Positions 34,373-42,134 of a stretch of 64,000 bases of DNA are shown here, one piece after another. The first letter of the stretch is position 1, and every line of letters begins with the position of its first letter. The notes beneath the pieces are model-generated. The model did not search any database. It was not told the DNA's origin and saw only the letters and a program-made list of their open reading frames with translations. This stretch comes from Pseudomonadota bacterium (GTDB lineage Bacteria; Pseudomonadota; Alphaproteobacteria; Dongiales; Dongiaceae). The translations under genes and the position numbers were made by a program. The stretch is taken from assembly GCA_016183985.1 (NCBI GenBank), contig JACPDN010000015.1:62001-126000 (forward strand), written 5' to 3'.

Positions 34373-35275
34373 ATGAAAAGTCACGCTTTCGGCATCATCG
34401 GCCTTGGGGTCATGGGCCAGGAGACGGCCGAGAATCTTGCCGCCCATCCGCGCTTTCATGTGGTGGCGGGCTTCGATCCTGCGAAGCCTGCCGTCCCTTT
34501 TCCGCTTCTGGCTGATGCCGCAGCGGTCGTGAATGACCCACGTGTCGAGGCAATCTACACAGCGACGCCGCCGGCCTTCCATGAATCAGTCGTGCGCCTT
34601 GCCGTCGCTGCAGGAAAGCCGCTGCTCTGCGAGAAGCCCTTGGCACATACCATCGCCTCGGCCCGTGTGTGCTGTGACCTCGTGGCCAATTCGAAACTGC
34701 TGGCAGCGGTGAACTTCTCCTACGCGGCGCGGGACGTTGCGACACGCCTCACCCATGTGGTGAAGAGCGGCGCGATCGGCGATGTCAAAGGCGTGCACCT
34801 TCATGTGCGCTTCGGTTCCTGGCCGCGGAAGTGGCAATCGGGCGCCGGCGCCTGGCTGGCGCAACCGGCCGAGGGTGGCTTCACGCGGGAGGTAGTCTCG
34901 CACTTCGTCTTCCTCGCCAACCGGCTCTTCGGACCGGGCAGGATCATCGCCAGCAGCATCGAGCGTGGGTCCGCCGGGACAGAAACCAAGCTCGCCGCCA
35001 CCATTCAATACCCGAGCGTCGCCTTTACCATCGATGCCGGTATCGGCGGTGACCGGGACGACGACAACCGCTTTGCCGTGAACGGAACAAAGGGCGAAGT
35101 CGCCATCGTTGATTGGAGCCAGCTCGACTATGCCGGCGATGCGGGTATCAGCCTGCCGCCCACTTCTCAGCTCGATGCCCTGGCGGATATGTTGGACGGC
35201 AAGCCGCACCAATTGGCGACCTTCGCCGAAGGACTGGCGGTAGCGGAGCTTATCGAATCGTTGCTCGCAAACTGA
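34373..35275 (+). CDS. Gfo/Idh/MocA-family oxidoreductase
   Basis: 300 residues. The N-terminal Rossmann motif GIIGLGVMGQETAENLA, YTATPPAFH, and the catalytic-lysine motif CEKPLAH are visible; the second alpha/beta domain (about 125-300) includes the usual GGFTREVVSHF histidine. Such enzymes oxidise sugars, inositols or amino-sugar derivatives with NAD(P). It lies 11 bases after the TauE/SafE gene and is followed by an SDR, so the pair may form a two-step oxidation, but nothing here reveals the substrate. Confidence 0.83.
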   Translation: MKSHAFGIIGLGVMGQETAENLAAHPRFHVVAGFDPAKPAVPFPLLADAAAVVNDPRVEAIYTATPPAFHESVVRLAVAAGKPLLCEKPLAHTIASARVCCDLVANSKLLAAVNFSYAARDVATRLTHVVKSGAIGDVKGVHLHVRFGSWPRKWQSGAGAWLAQPAEGGFTREVVSHFVFLANRLFGPGRIIASSIERGSAGTETKLAATIQYPSVAFTIDAGIGGDRDDDNRFAVNGTKGEVAIVDWSQLDYAGDAGISLPPTSQLDALADMLDGKPHQLATFAEGLAVAELIESLLAN

Positions 35276-35289
35276 CGGAGGAGATGTAC

Positions 35290-36039
35290 ATGCCGCTCGA
35301 TTTCACTGGACGACGCGTCATCGTTACTGGCGGCAGCCGCGGTATCGGCCGCTCGACCGCCCTTGCCTTTGCCCGAGCGGGTGCCGACGTCTCGATCTGC
35401 GCGCGTGGCGCCGAGACGCTCGAGAAGACACGGGGCGAGATCGCAGCGGTGGGGTGCATGGTTCATGCCGCCACCTGCAATCTCTCCGACGAAGGCGCTA
35501 TCAAGGCCTATATCGGTGCCGCCGCCACGGCCTTGGGCGGGATCGACATCCTGGTCAGCAACGCATCCGGCATCGACAATACCGGTGACAGCTGGGTGGA
35601 TTGCTTCAATGTCGATGTCATGGCTGCCGTGCGTCTCGCCGAGGCGGCGGAGCCACATATGGCGCAGGCGACGGATGCCGCCATCATCAACGTGACATCG
35701 ATCTCCGGCATGATGCCGTCGGCCCGGGATCCGGCTTATGCGGCCGCGAAGGCAGCGCTCATCAACTTCACCACTTCGCAGGCGGTGAAACTCGCCCCGC
35801 AGAAGATCCGCGCCAATGCGGTGGCACCGGGCTCGATCGATTTTCCCGGTGGATTTTGGGATCGCTGCCGGATCGAAACCCCGGATGTATATGAATCCGT
35901 GAAGGCCGGCATTCCCTTCGGTCGTCACGGGAAGCCGGAGGAGATCGCCAATGCGATCCTGTTCCTGGCCTCGCCCATGGCAAGCTGGATCACTGGCCAG
36001 ACCCTGGTAGTCGATGGCGGCCAGGTACTGCGGGGATAG
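35290..36039 (+). CDS. SDR-family oxidoreductase
   Basis: 249 residues. Of two in-frame ATGs, 35290 is chosen since the GGAGGAG at 35278-35283 is correctly spaced only for it. It shows VTGGSRGIGRSTA, SNASG, Ser in NVTSISG, YAAAK and ITGQTLVVDGGQ. The motif TYR at the active site is preserved (PAYAAAKAALINFT). Follows the Gfo/Idh/MocA gene with a 14-base gap and precedes nicotinamidase by 84 bases. Substrate unknown; it could belong with either neighbour. Confidence 0.82.
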   Translation: MPLDFTGRRVIVTGGSRGIGRSTALAFARAGADVSICARGAETLEKTRGEIAAVGCMVHAATCNLSDEGAIKAYIGAAATALGGIDILVSNASGIDNTGDSWVDCFNVDVMAAVRLAEAAEPHMAQATDAAIINVTSISGMMPSARDPAYAAAKAALINFTTSQAVKLAPQKIRANAVAPGSIDFPGGFWDRCRIETPDVYESVKAGIPFGRHGKPEEIANAILFLASPMASWITGQTLVVDGGQVLRG

Positions 36040-36123
36040 ACTCACTTTCCGGCATTGGACCGCTGCGCTCTCCCCGCTTATGATGCGGGCAGCCACGCAA
36101 GCGTTCTTGCCAGGAGAGAAACC

Positions 36124-36741
36124 TTGACCGCAATCGATGCCGACCATGAAGCCCTGATCGTCATCGACGTTCAGAACGATTTCTGCCCCGGTGGTGCCTT
36201 GGCGGTGGGTGGTGGCGACGAGATCGTGCCATTGGTCAACCGGCTGATCGACGCGAAACCTCATGTCGTCCTGACGCAGGATTGGCATCCGGCGGGGCAT
36301 TCGAGCTTTGCCAGCTCCCATGCAGGTCAGTCGCCTTTTGGGTCGATCCGGCTTGGCTACGGCCCACAGACCCTGTGGCCGGATCATTGCGTGCAGGGCA
36401 CGCGTGGCGCCGAATTCCATGCCGGCCTTGCCTGGACCAAGGCGGAGCTCGTTATCCGCAAGGGATTCCGCCCCGGCATCGACAGCTATTCGGCCTTCTA
36501 TGAGAACGATCGCAAGACGCCGACGGGCCTTGCCGGCTATTTGCGCGATCGCGGCCTCACGCGGCTGACACTGGTCGGCCTCGCCACAGATTACTGCGTT
36601 GCCTATTCGGCATTGGATGCACGTCGTCTCGGTTTTGAAACCCGCGTCGAGCTCAATGCCTGCCGCGGCATCGATCTCAACGGATCGCTGCAGGCAGCTC
36701 TGGCCGAAATGCGCACGGCCGGTGTCGTGCTGGCGGCTTAA
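36124..36741 (+). CDS. pncA: Nicotinamidase
   Basis: 205 residues, starting with TTG at 36124; AGGAG lies seven bases before it and the longer open frame has no ribosome site. The catalytic triad is visible as Asp15 (DVQNDF), Lys113 (IRKGF) and Cys158 (ATDYCV). Metal ligands are Asp53, His55 (DWHPAGHSSF) and His88 (WPDHCVQGT). It deaminates nicotinamide to nicotinate in the cytoplasm. Besides NAD recycling, its position next to an importer and the nicotinate degradation genes suggests it also feeds the catabolic pathway. Confidence 0.93.
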   Translation: MTAIDADHEALIVIDVQNDFCPGGALAVGGGDEIVPLVNRLIDAKPHVVLTQDWHPAGHSSFASSHAGQSPFGSIRLGYGPQTLWPDHCVQGTRGAEFHAGLAWTKAELVIRKGFRPGIDSYSAFYENDRKTPTGLAGYLRDRGLTRLTLVGLATDYCVAYSALDARRLGFETRVELNACRGIDLNGSLQAALAEMRTAGVVLAA

Positions 36742-37289
36742 AGGCGGAAGCGCTCCTTGATGCGCTTTGCCGCCTGCTCCGCGGTGAGATCGCCGGTGTC
36801 GATCTCGAGATCGTAATGCCGGCCGGCATGGACGCGGTCGAACTGCCAGCGCGCCAGGCCGATCATGCGATCGCCGCGCGATTTCTCACGCGCCTCCAGG
36901 AGGTCGAGGCCGGCCATCACCCCCACCCAATGCACGCGATAGGGTGCCAGCAGGCGCCGGTATTCATCGGGCTCATCCCCTAGCATGACATCATCCACGA
37001 TGAGGTCATTGCCGCGTGATGCCAGAGCGGCGATGGCGTGCCGCATGCCATCCATCAGACGCTCGATCACAGGGCCGCTGTGAATCGCCACCGACGGCTT
37101 GCCGTCCGCTTCCTCAATGACGAAGCGCATGCCGTCCGGATGATCGAAATAGGCCGGCGGCAGCATCTCGCAGAAAACGTCCATTGAGACGTGCAGTAAT
37201 GGGGTCGGCGTGATTTCCTGCAGCGCCTTAGCGATCGACGTTTTGCCAACGCTTCCTACCCCGTTCAATATGATGATCCGGGCCGTCAT
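36738..37289 (-). CDS. P-loop kinase, chloramphenicol-phosphotransferase-like (CPT family)
   Basis: 183 residues. Walker A NGVGSVGKTS, the substrate region VSMDVFCEMLP, and the C-terminal REKSRGDRMIGLARWQFDRVH-type stretch place it in the CPT-like kinase family. True antibiotic resistance is known only for the Streptomyces enzyme; most relatives have unknown small-molecule substrates. Its ATG overlaps the livF stop (37286-37289), making it the last gene of the importer operon, and its end overlaps the end of pncA. Co-translation suggests it may phosphorylate the imported compound. Confidence 0.75.
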   Translation of the reverse strand: MTARIIILNGVGSVGKTSIAKALQEITPTPLLHVSMDVFCEMLPPAYFDHPDGMRFVIEEADGKPSVAIHSGPVIERLMDGMRHAIAALASRGNDLIVDDVMLGDEPDEYRRLLAPYRVHWVGVMAGLDLLEAREKSRGDRMIGLARWQFDRVHAGRHYDLEIDTGDLTAEQAAKRIKERFRL

Positions 37290-37996
37290 TTGCGTACGCC
37301 GACGCCGACATAATGATGCAGGAGAGAGGGATCCGCACGCAGATGGTCAGGCGAAACCACTTCCGCCGTTCGGCCATTCTCAACGAAGGCCACCCGATCG
37401 GCGACATGCAGCGCTGACTCGACCCGCTGCTCGACCAGGATGGTGGCGACGCCCGCCTCCTTGAGCGTTGCCACGATATCGAGGATCTTGCTGATCATGA
37501 TCGGCATCAGGCCCTCTGTCGGTTCATCGAGCAGCATCACCTTGGGCTCGAGGCAGAGCGCCCTCGCGGTGGCCAGCATCTGCTGCTCGCCGCCGCTGAG
37601 TGTCCCGGCGCGCTGGTGAAGCCGCTCCCGCAGCAGAGGAAAGAGGCCCAGCACGCGCTCGCGGGTCTCAGCACCTTTCGCGCGCGTCATCAACCCCACT
37701 TGCAGATTCTCATCCACCGTCAGATCGGAGAAAAGGCGCCGGCCCTGTGGCGTGTAACCGATACCCTGTTTCGGAACTTCATGTGCGGCCATGCCGACAA
37801 GATCGATGCCGTCCAAGGTGATGCCGCCGCTCCGCGCCCGGACCAGCCCCATGATCGCCTTCAATGCCGTGGTTTTGCCGGCGCCATTACGCCCCAGCAG
37901 GCATAGGACTTCACCCGGCGCCAAGTCGAGCGAGAAATCGCGCAGCACCTGGACGTGGCCGTAGAAACAATTGATGCGATCGACCTTCAGCATCAC
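37286..37996 (-). CDS. Branched-chain-type ABC importer ATPase (LivF-like)
   Basis: 236 residues with Walker A GRNGAGKTT, signature LSGGEQQMLATARAL, Walker B MLLDEPTEGLMP and the LivF-type GIGYTPQGRRLFSDLTVDENL. Overlaps livG-like and CPT-like genes by ATGA on both sides. The system belongs to the hydrophobic amino acid/amide family, whose members also carry urea and aromatic acids. Here the shared operator with the nicotinate dehydrogenase operon suggests a pyridine compound as cargo. Confidence 0.9.
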   Translation of the reverse strand: MMLKVDRINCFYGHVQVLRDFSLDLAPGEVLCLLGRNGAGKTTALKAIMGLVRARSGGITLDGIDLVGMAAHEVPKQGIGYTPQGRRLFSDLTVDENLQVGLMTRAKGAETRERVLGLFPLLRERLHQRAGTLSGGEQQMLATARALCLEPKVMLLDEPTEGLMPIMISKILDIVATLKEAGVATILVEQRVESALHVADRVAFVENGRTAEVVSPDHLRADPSLLHHYVGVGVRK

Positions 37997-38727
37997 GTCC
38001 CCAGATAGGCGCGTTGGACGTCGATATTGGCCATGATCTCGGCCGGCGTGCCTTCGGCCAGCAGCCGGCCATTGCTCATGACCGTAATACGATGGGCAAG
38101 TTCCATCACCACATCCATATTGTGCTCAATGAGGAGGATGGTGGCGCCGCGGCCAATCTCCTTCACCAGCGCACAGAAATTCGCAATCTCGCTTTCGGAG
38201 AGACCTTGTGTCGGCTCATCGAGGATGAGGAGACGCGGTTGCAGGGCCAGGCCCATCGCCACTTCGAGCAGGCGCTGATGGCCGTAAGCGAGTTCACCGG
38301 CAAGCTCAGTTTTGCGTGCCAGCAAACCAACTTTCTCAAGCACCATCTCGACCGCCACCGTGAGCGCGGCCCGCGGCGGATGGCGCCAGAACGGCAGGTC
38401 GCGGCCAAGCTGCTGCTGTGCCGCCAGTGCCACATTCTCGAAGCAGCTCAAATTCCGGTAAACGCTGGTGATCTGGAACGTATAGACGATTCCCTGCCGG
38501 ACGCGTTCCCAGGAACGCAGACCCGTGATATCGATATCGTCGAAGCAGATCGACCCGCCACTCGGCTCGACCCGGCCTGAGATCATCGAGACGAAGGTCG
38601 TCTTGCCGGCACCATTCGGGCCAATGATGGCGCGAATTTCACCGTTCTCAAGCGTGAAGTTCATGTCCGCAACAGCCTGGATTCCGCCAAAGCTCCGCGC
38701 CAGGTTGCTGACCGCAAGCAAGGTCAT
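37993..38727 (-). CDS. Branched-chain-type ABC importer ATPase (LivG-like)
   Basis: 244 residues from ATG 38727, which overlaps the stop of the permease gene (ATGA). Two earlier in-frame ATGs lie within the permease. Walker A GPNGAGKTT, signature YGHQRLLEVAMGLAL, Walker B LILDEPTQGLS and the LivG-specific GIVYTFQITSVYRNLSCFENV are present. Partner of the LivF-like ATPase. Confidence 0.9.
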   Translation of the reverse strand: MTLLAVSNLARSFGGIQAVADMNFTLENGEIRAIIGPNGAGKTTFVSMISGRVEPSGGSICFDDIDITGLRSWERVRQGIVYTFQITSVYRNLSCFENVALAAQQQLGRDLPFWRHPPRAALTVAVEMVLEKVGLLARKTELAGELAYGHQRLLEVAMGLALQPRLLILDEPTQGLSESEIANFCALVKEIGRGATILLIEHNMDVVMELAHRITVMSNGRLLAEGTPAEIMANIDVQRAYLGT

Positions 38728-39689
38728 GGAATCCATCCTTGCCCGCGCGCGCGCCAACTGCCGATGATACCTTTGGGGAAGAACAGGACCAGGACCAGCA
38801 AGATGGCGCCGACGACGATCATATAGCTGCTGCTGTAATCGCGCGCGATCTCGATCAGATAGAACATGAGCAAAGTACCGATGACGGGGCCGGCCACCGT
38901 GCCGACACCGCCCAACAGCACCCAGAGCAGCGGATAGATCGAATAGGGAATGGCCGCAAAGCTCGACCCGACATAGCCAAAGAACAGGACATAGGCTGCA
39001 CCGGCCGCGCCCGACAGCAGGCCAGAAACGCCGAGCGCCGCCAGCTTGTAGCGGCGAACGTCGTAGCCCAGCATGCGCGTGCGCTCCTCATTCTCCCGGA
39101 TCGCGATCAGGACGCGGCCAGCAGGAGAGAGCACAACCAGCAGCATGACGGCCAATGCGCCTGCGAGCAGGAGCCAGGCGAGATTGTAGCGGATGGCCGG
39201 GTTGGTGAGGTCGATGACGGTGCCGAACAGCGCGAAGCTGCGCGCCGCCTGGGTCAAGGTCAGACCTTCATCGCCATGCGTGACGTCGTTGAAGTAGAGG
39301 GTCGTCAGGAAGGCGGCCTGGGCGAACATCATGGTGACGATCATGAATGCAACGCCGCTGGTGCGAAGCGCCACCAGGCCGACCAGCACGGCCAGAAAAA
39401 GGCCGGCAGCGGCGCCAGCGATGAAAGCAACGACCGGGTTCCAGGCGAAGTAATGGACACCCATGCCGGCGCCATAGAGACCGGCAGCAAAGAACATGGC
39501 GTGGCCAAGACTGAGAAGACCGGTATAGCCGACGAGCAGGTTGTAACCCAAGGCGTAGACCGCGAGTACCATGATGCTGACGAAATTGGTGTGGTGATAG
39601 TCCGGCAGCACGAACTGGCAAAGCAGCAGCAAAAGTGCCAGCCCACCATGAAGCAGCAGAATACGGCGGGCGCGGAGAGCCGGGGTCAT
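38724..39689 (-). CDS. Branched-chain-type ABC importer permease (LivM-like)
   Basis: 321 residues, about nine membrane helices. LLVGYTGLLSLGHAMFFAAGLYGAG, RTSGVAFMIVTMMFAQ, AIRENEERTRMLGYDVRRYKL and LLGGVGTVAGPVIGT are the usual LivM landmarks. Overlaps both neighbours by ATGA. Confidence 0.9.
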   Translation of the reverse strand: MTPALRARRILLLHGGLALLLLLCQFVLPDYHHTNFVSIMVLAVYALGYNLLVGYTGLLSLGHAMFFAAGLYGAGMGVHYFAWNPVVAFIAGAAAGLFLAVLVGLVALRTSGVAFMIVTMMFAQAAFLTTLYFNDVTHGDEGLTLTQAARSFALFGTVIDLTNPAIRYNLAWLLLAGALAVMLLVVLSPAGRVLIAIRENEERTRMLGYDVRRYKLAALGVSGLLSGAAGAAYVLFFGYVGSSFAAIPYSIYPLLWVLLGGVGTVAGPVIGTLLMFYLIEIARDYSSSYMIVVGAILLVLVLFFPKGIIGSWRARGQGWIP

Positions 39690-40567
39690 CGGACTTTGCC
39701 TCCGAAGAGGCCGTTCGGACGGAAGACCAGCACCAATGCTACGGCAAGCGTGGCGATGATCTTGGCGAGTGTCGGTGAGAAGAAGACCGAGATGATGCCG
39801 TCACTCAGGCCAATGATGAAAGCCGCGACGATGGTGCCTTTCAAACTGTCAAGCCCGCCGATGATGACGACAACGAAGGAGAGCAGCAGCGGATCGAGTC
39901 CCATCAGGTAATGCGCCTGCTGCAGCGGCACGACGAGGACGCCCGCGGCGGCGGCAAGCATCGCCCCCAGGGCAAAGACCGCAGCATAAACGCGCTTTAC
40001 CGGAATGCCGAAAGCCTGGGCGATCTCACCGTCGAATTGCGTCGCCCGCATGATCAGGCCGAATCTGGTGCGGGTGACGCCGTACCAGGCGGCAAGCAAC
40101 AGCAGGATGGCCGCTCCCACCACAACCAGCTTGTAGCCGGAATAGCCGAACCAGGGGAGCACGATACGGAAATTGATCGGCGCGACGACCGGCCTCGCTT
40201 CGGGTCCATAGATGCTGAGCACCGCTTGCTGCAGAATGTAAAGCAGGCCGATGGTGGCAACGATTGTCGCCTCCGGCTGGTAATTGAGGCGTTGCAGCAC
40301 GAAACGATCTGCGACAATCGCGATGGTGCCCACCAGCAGGGGAGCGACGGCCAGCGCCAGCATGAATCCCCAGAACGGCGCCTCCGGCACCAGGGATGTC
40401 AGCCACCAGGCAAGCACCGCGCCCAGCATGAAAAATTCGCCATGCGCCACATTGACGATACGCATGACGCCGAAGACCAGCGACAGACCAAGCGCCGTCA
40501 CCGCAAGCACGAAGGCGGAGACGGTTCCTTCCATGATGGCAAGCAGCAGATGCGGGCCAAGGGACAA
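39686..40567 (-). CDS. Branched-chain-type ABC importer permease (LivH-like)
   Basis: 293 residues, probably starting with TTG at 40567 (an internal ATG 11 codons on is possible). GLSLVFGVMRIVNVAHGEFFMLGA and IIGGLDSLKGTIVAAFIIG are typical LivH motifs. It is separated from the binding-protein gene by a type B repeat element, which may lower expression of the membrane components relative to the binding protein. Confidence 0.88.
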   Translation of the reverse strand: MSLGPHLLLAIMEGTVSAFVLAVTALGLSLVFGVMRIVNVAHGEFFMLGAVLAWWLTSLVPEAPFWGFMLALAVAPLLVGTIAIVADRFVLQRLNYQPEATIVATIGLLYILQQAVLSIYGPEARPVVAPINFRIVLPWFGYSGYKLVVVGAAILLLLAAWYGVTRTRFGLIMRATQFDGEIAQAFGIPVKRVYAAVFALGAMLAAAAGVLVVPLQQAHYLMGLDPLLLSFVVVIIGGLDSLKGTIVAAFIIGLSDGIISVFFSPTLAKIIATLAVALVLVFRPNGLFGGKVR

Positions 40568-40597
40568 AGGAGATAAACCTCACATGATGTCGGCAGT

Positions 40598-40693
40598 CCC
40601 CTCACCCCAACCCCTCTCCCCGCAAGCGCGGCGAGGGGCTAATGCGAAGGCTCCCTCGCCCCGCGACAGCGGGGAGAGGGCTGGGGTGAGGGG
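40598..40693. repeat. GC-rich inverted repeat element (type B), second copy
   Basis: CCCCTCACCCCAACCCCTC at the left is the near inverse complement of GAGGGCTGGGGTGAGGGG at the right, with smaller hairpins inside. Same family as 7956-8062. It lies between the binding-protein and LivH-like genes. Confidence 0.75.
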
Positions 40694-40695
40694 TT

Positions 40696-42000
40696 TCAGA
40701 GCGATTGCTTGGTGTAGTCGGTGTCGTTCTCGTACTGGCCGTCCTCGATCGAGGTCTTATGGACGACATTGAGCTTGTTGCCCTCGACCTTCGAGATGAA
40801 TTGGTGGCCGTAGCATTGATGCCGCTTGCCGTCGAAGAGCTTGTCGCCCTGCGGATGCTCGTTGCCAGCGGCAAAGCTGGTGAGCGCTTCCGTCGCTTCG
40901 ATGAGCTTGGCTTTGTCGGCAGGGCCCTGATAGCCGCTCGCCTCAATCGCCTGCTTGATGACGTAAAGCGTCTCCCAGCAGCCGAACATGTGGGAGAAGG
41001 TCGAGATATCTTTGGCATCCGCCGTGCTGGCGCCGTTGCCATCGACGCCGACATGTTCGCGGTAGAACTTGTCCTCCGCCGATTGATTGGCGCCGGCATA
41101 GCGCGGGAAGGCTTCCCAGAAATAGGTGCCGTCAAGGAATTCGAGTCCCGGACTGGCGAGGTCGACAGCTTCCAGCGAATCGATGAAGCCAAAGATCTGC
41201 GGCCGTTGCGACCCGAAATGCTCACCCATCTCCTTGACGAAGGTAAGGACGCCCGGCCCAACCATCACGTGATAGATGACCTCGGTCTCAGCCGGGATCT
41301 GCGGAAAGTATTTTGTATACGACGTCTCGGTGGGTGGGATCGGCAGCAAGGCTGCGATGCTGCCGCCCTGCTTCTCGATCGCCGCGGTGAAGAAATCGCG
41401 ATGGTCATGGCCGAAGGCGTAATCGGGGAAGATCATCGTGACCTTCTTCCCAAGATTGCCGGCGATCCAGGGCGCCATTGAGCTCACCTGCGAACGAACG
41501 TCGGTGATGCCGGGCTGGAAGACATAGCGATTGAGGGCGCCGGAGGCGACGTGATAACCCTCTGAGACCACGAAATAGGGCATTTTCAGCTCACCCGCAC
41601 GCGGCGCCGAGCCGATGACGACATGCGAGAAGAGCGTTCCGAAAACCAGATCGACCTTGTGCTGGCTGGCGAATTTCTCCACCACTTCGGCGCCACGCTT
41701 GGGATCGGTCCCATCGTCTTCGGTCACGATCTCAACCTGCCGGCCGGCGATGCCGCCGGCAGCGTTGATCAACTTCACCGCCGCCTGGGTCGTGCGGTCG
41801 TACCAGCGGCCATAAGCGGCGCCGATGCCGGTCGAATGCAATTGGAAGCCGAGCTTCAGCGGCTCGCTGGTCTGCGCCTGGGCATAACGCACATAGCCGG
41901 GGGCGAGCCCCAGGGCACTTGCGGCGCCGATGGTCTTGATCGCGGAACGTCGGGTGATGAGACTCTTCTTTGCGCCGGAACGCGGCGTCTTCTGATTCAT
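40696..42000 (-). CDS. Branched-chain-type ABC substrate-binding protein
   Basis: 434 residues from ATG 42000, which has AGGGAG upstream; the longer frame runs through the promoter. A twin-arginine-like signal (LITRRSAIKTIGAASALGL) ends near AQA-QT. The mature part fits the urea/short-chain amide/LIV binding family: KLGFQLHSTGIGAAYGRWYDRTT, VDLVFGTLFSHVVIGSAPRAGELKMPYFV and DYAFGHDHRDFF. First gene of the importer operon, with an operator upstream that matches the one at the nicotinate dehydrogenase promoter. Nicotinate, nicotinamide or a pyridine relative is a reasonable but unproved ligand. Confidence 0.88.
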   Translation of the reverse strand: MNQKTPRSGAKKSLITRRSAIKTIGAASALGLAPGYVRYAQAQTSEPLKLGFQLHSTGIGAAYGRWYDRTTQAAVKLINAAGGIAGRQVEIVTEDDGTDPKRGAEVVEKFASQHKVDLVFGTLFSHVVIGSAPRAGELKMPYFVVSEGYHVASGALNRYVFQPGITDVRSQVSSMAPWIAGNLGKKVTMIFPDYAFGHDHRDFFTAAIEKQGGSIAALLPIPPTETSYTKYFPQIPAETEVIYHVMVGPGVLTFVKEMGEHFGSQRPQIFGFIDSLEAVDLASPGLEFLDGTYFWEAFPRYAGANQSAEDKFYREHVGVDGNGASTADAKDISTFSHMFGCWETLYVIKQAIEASGYQGPADKAKLIEATEALTSFAAGNEHPQGDKLFDGKRHQCYGHQFISKVEGNKLNVVHKTSIEDGQYENDTDYTKQSL

Positions 42001-42071
42001 CGCACTACTCCCTGTCGTGAGTGATACCCAGAATCGATAAGCCGTAGAGATTGTGCCGGTCTTATGGCGAC

Positions 42072-42087
42072 CGTTTGCACACAAATG
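42072..42087 (-). promoter_or_regulatory. Palindromic operator upstream of the importer operon
   Basis: CGTTTG-CACA-CAAATG differs at two of 16 bases from the perfect palindrome at 43665-43680. On the minus strand it follows a weak promoter (TTGAGT, 17 bases, TCTAGT) by about ten bases, the same arrangement as at the nicotinate dehydrogenase promoter. Confidence 0.6.
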
Positions 42088-42134
42088 ATGCCGCAACTAG
42101 AACACGACAGCCGGCAAAACTCAATATGCGAGGC

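Noticed and set aside
35167-36420. A 417-codon open frame on the - strand
   Set aside because: Antisense to the SDR and nicotinamidase genes; no domain.
36738-37289. Chloramphenicol resistance gene
   Set aside because: The CPT-like family is broad and mostly of unknown function; co-translation with an importer does not support antibiotic resistance.
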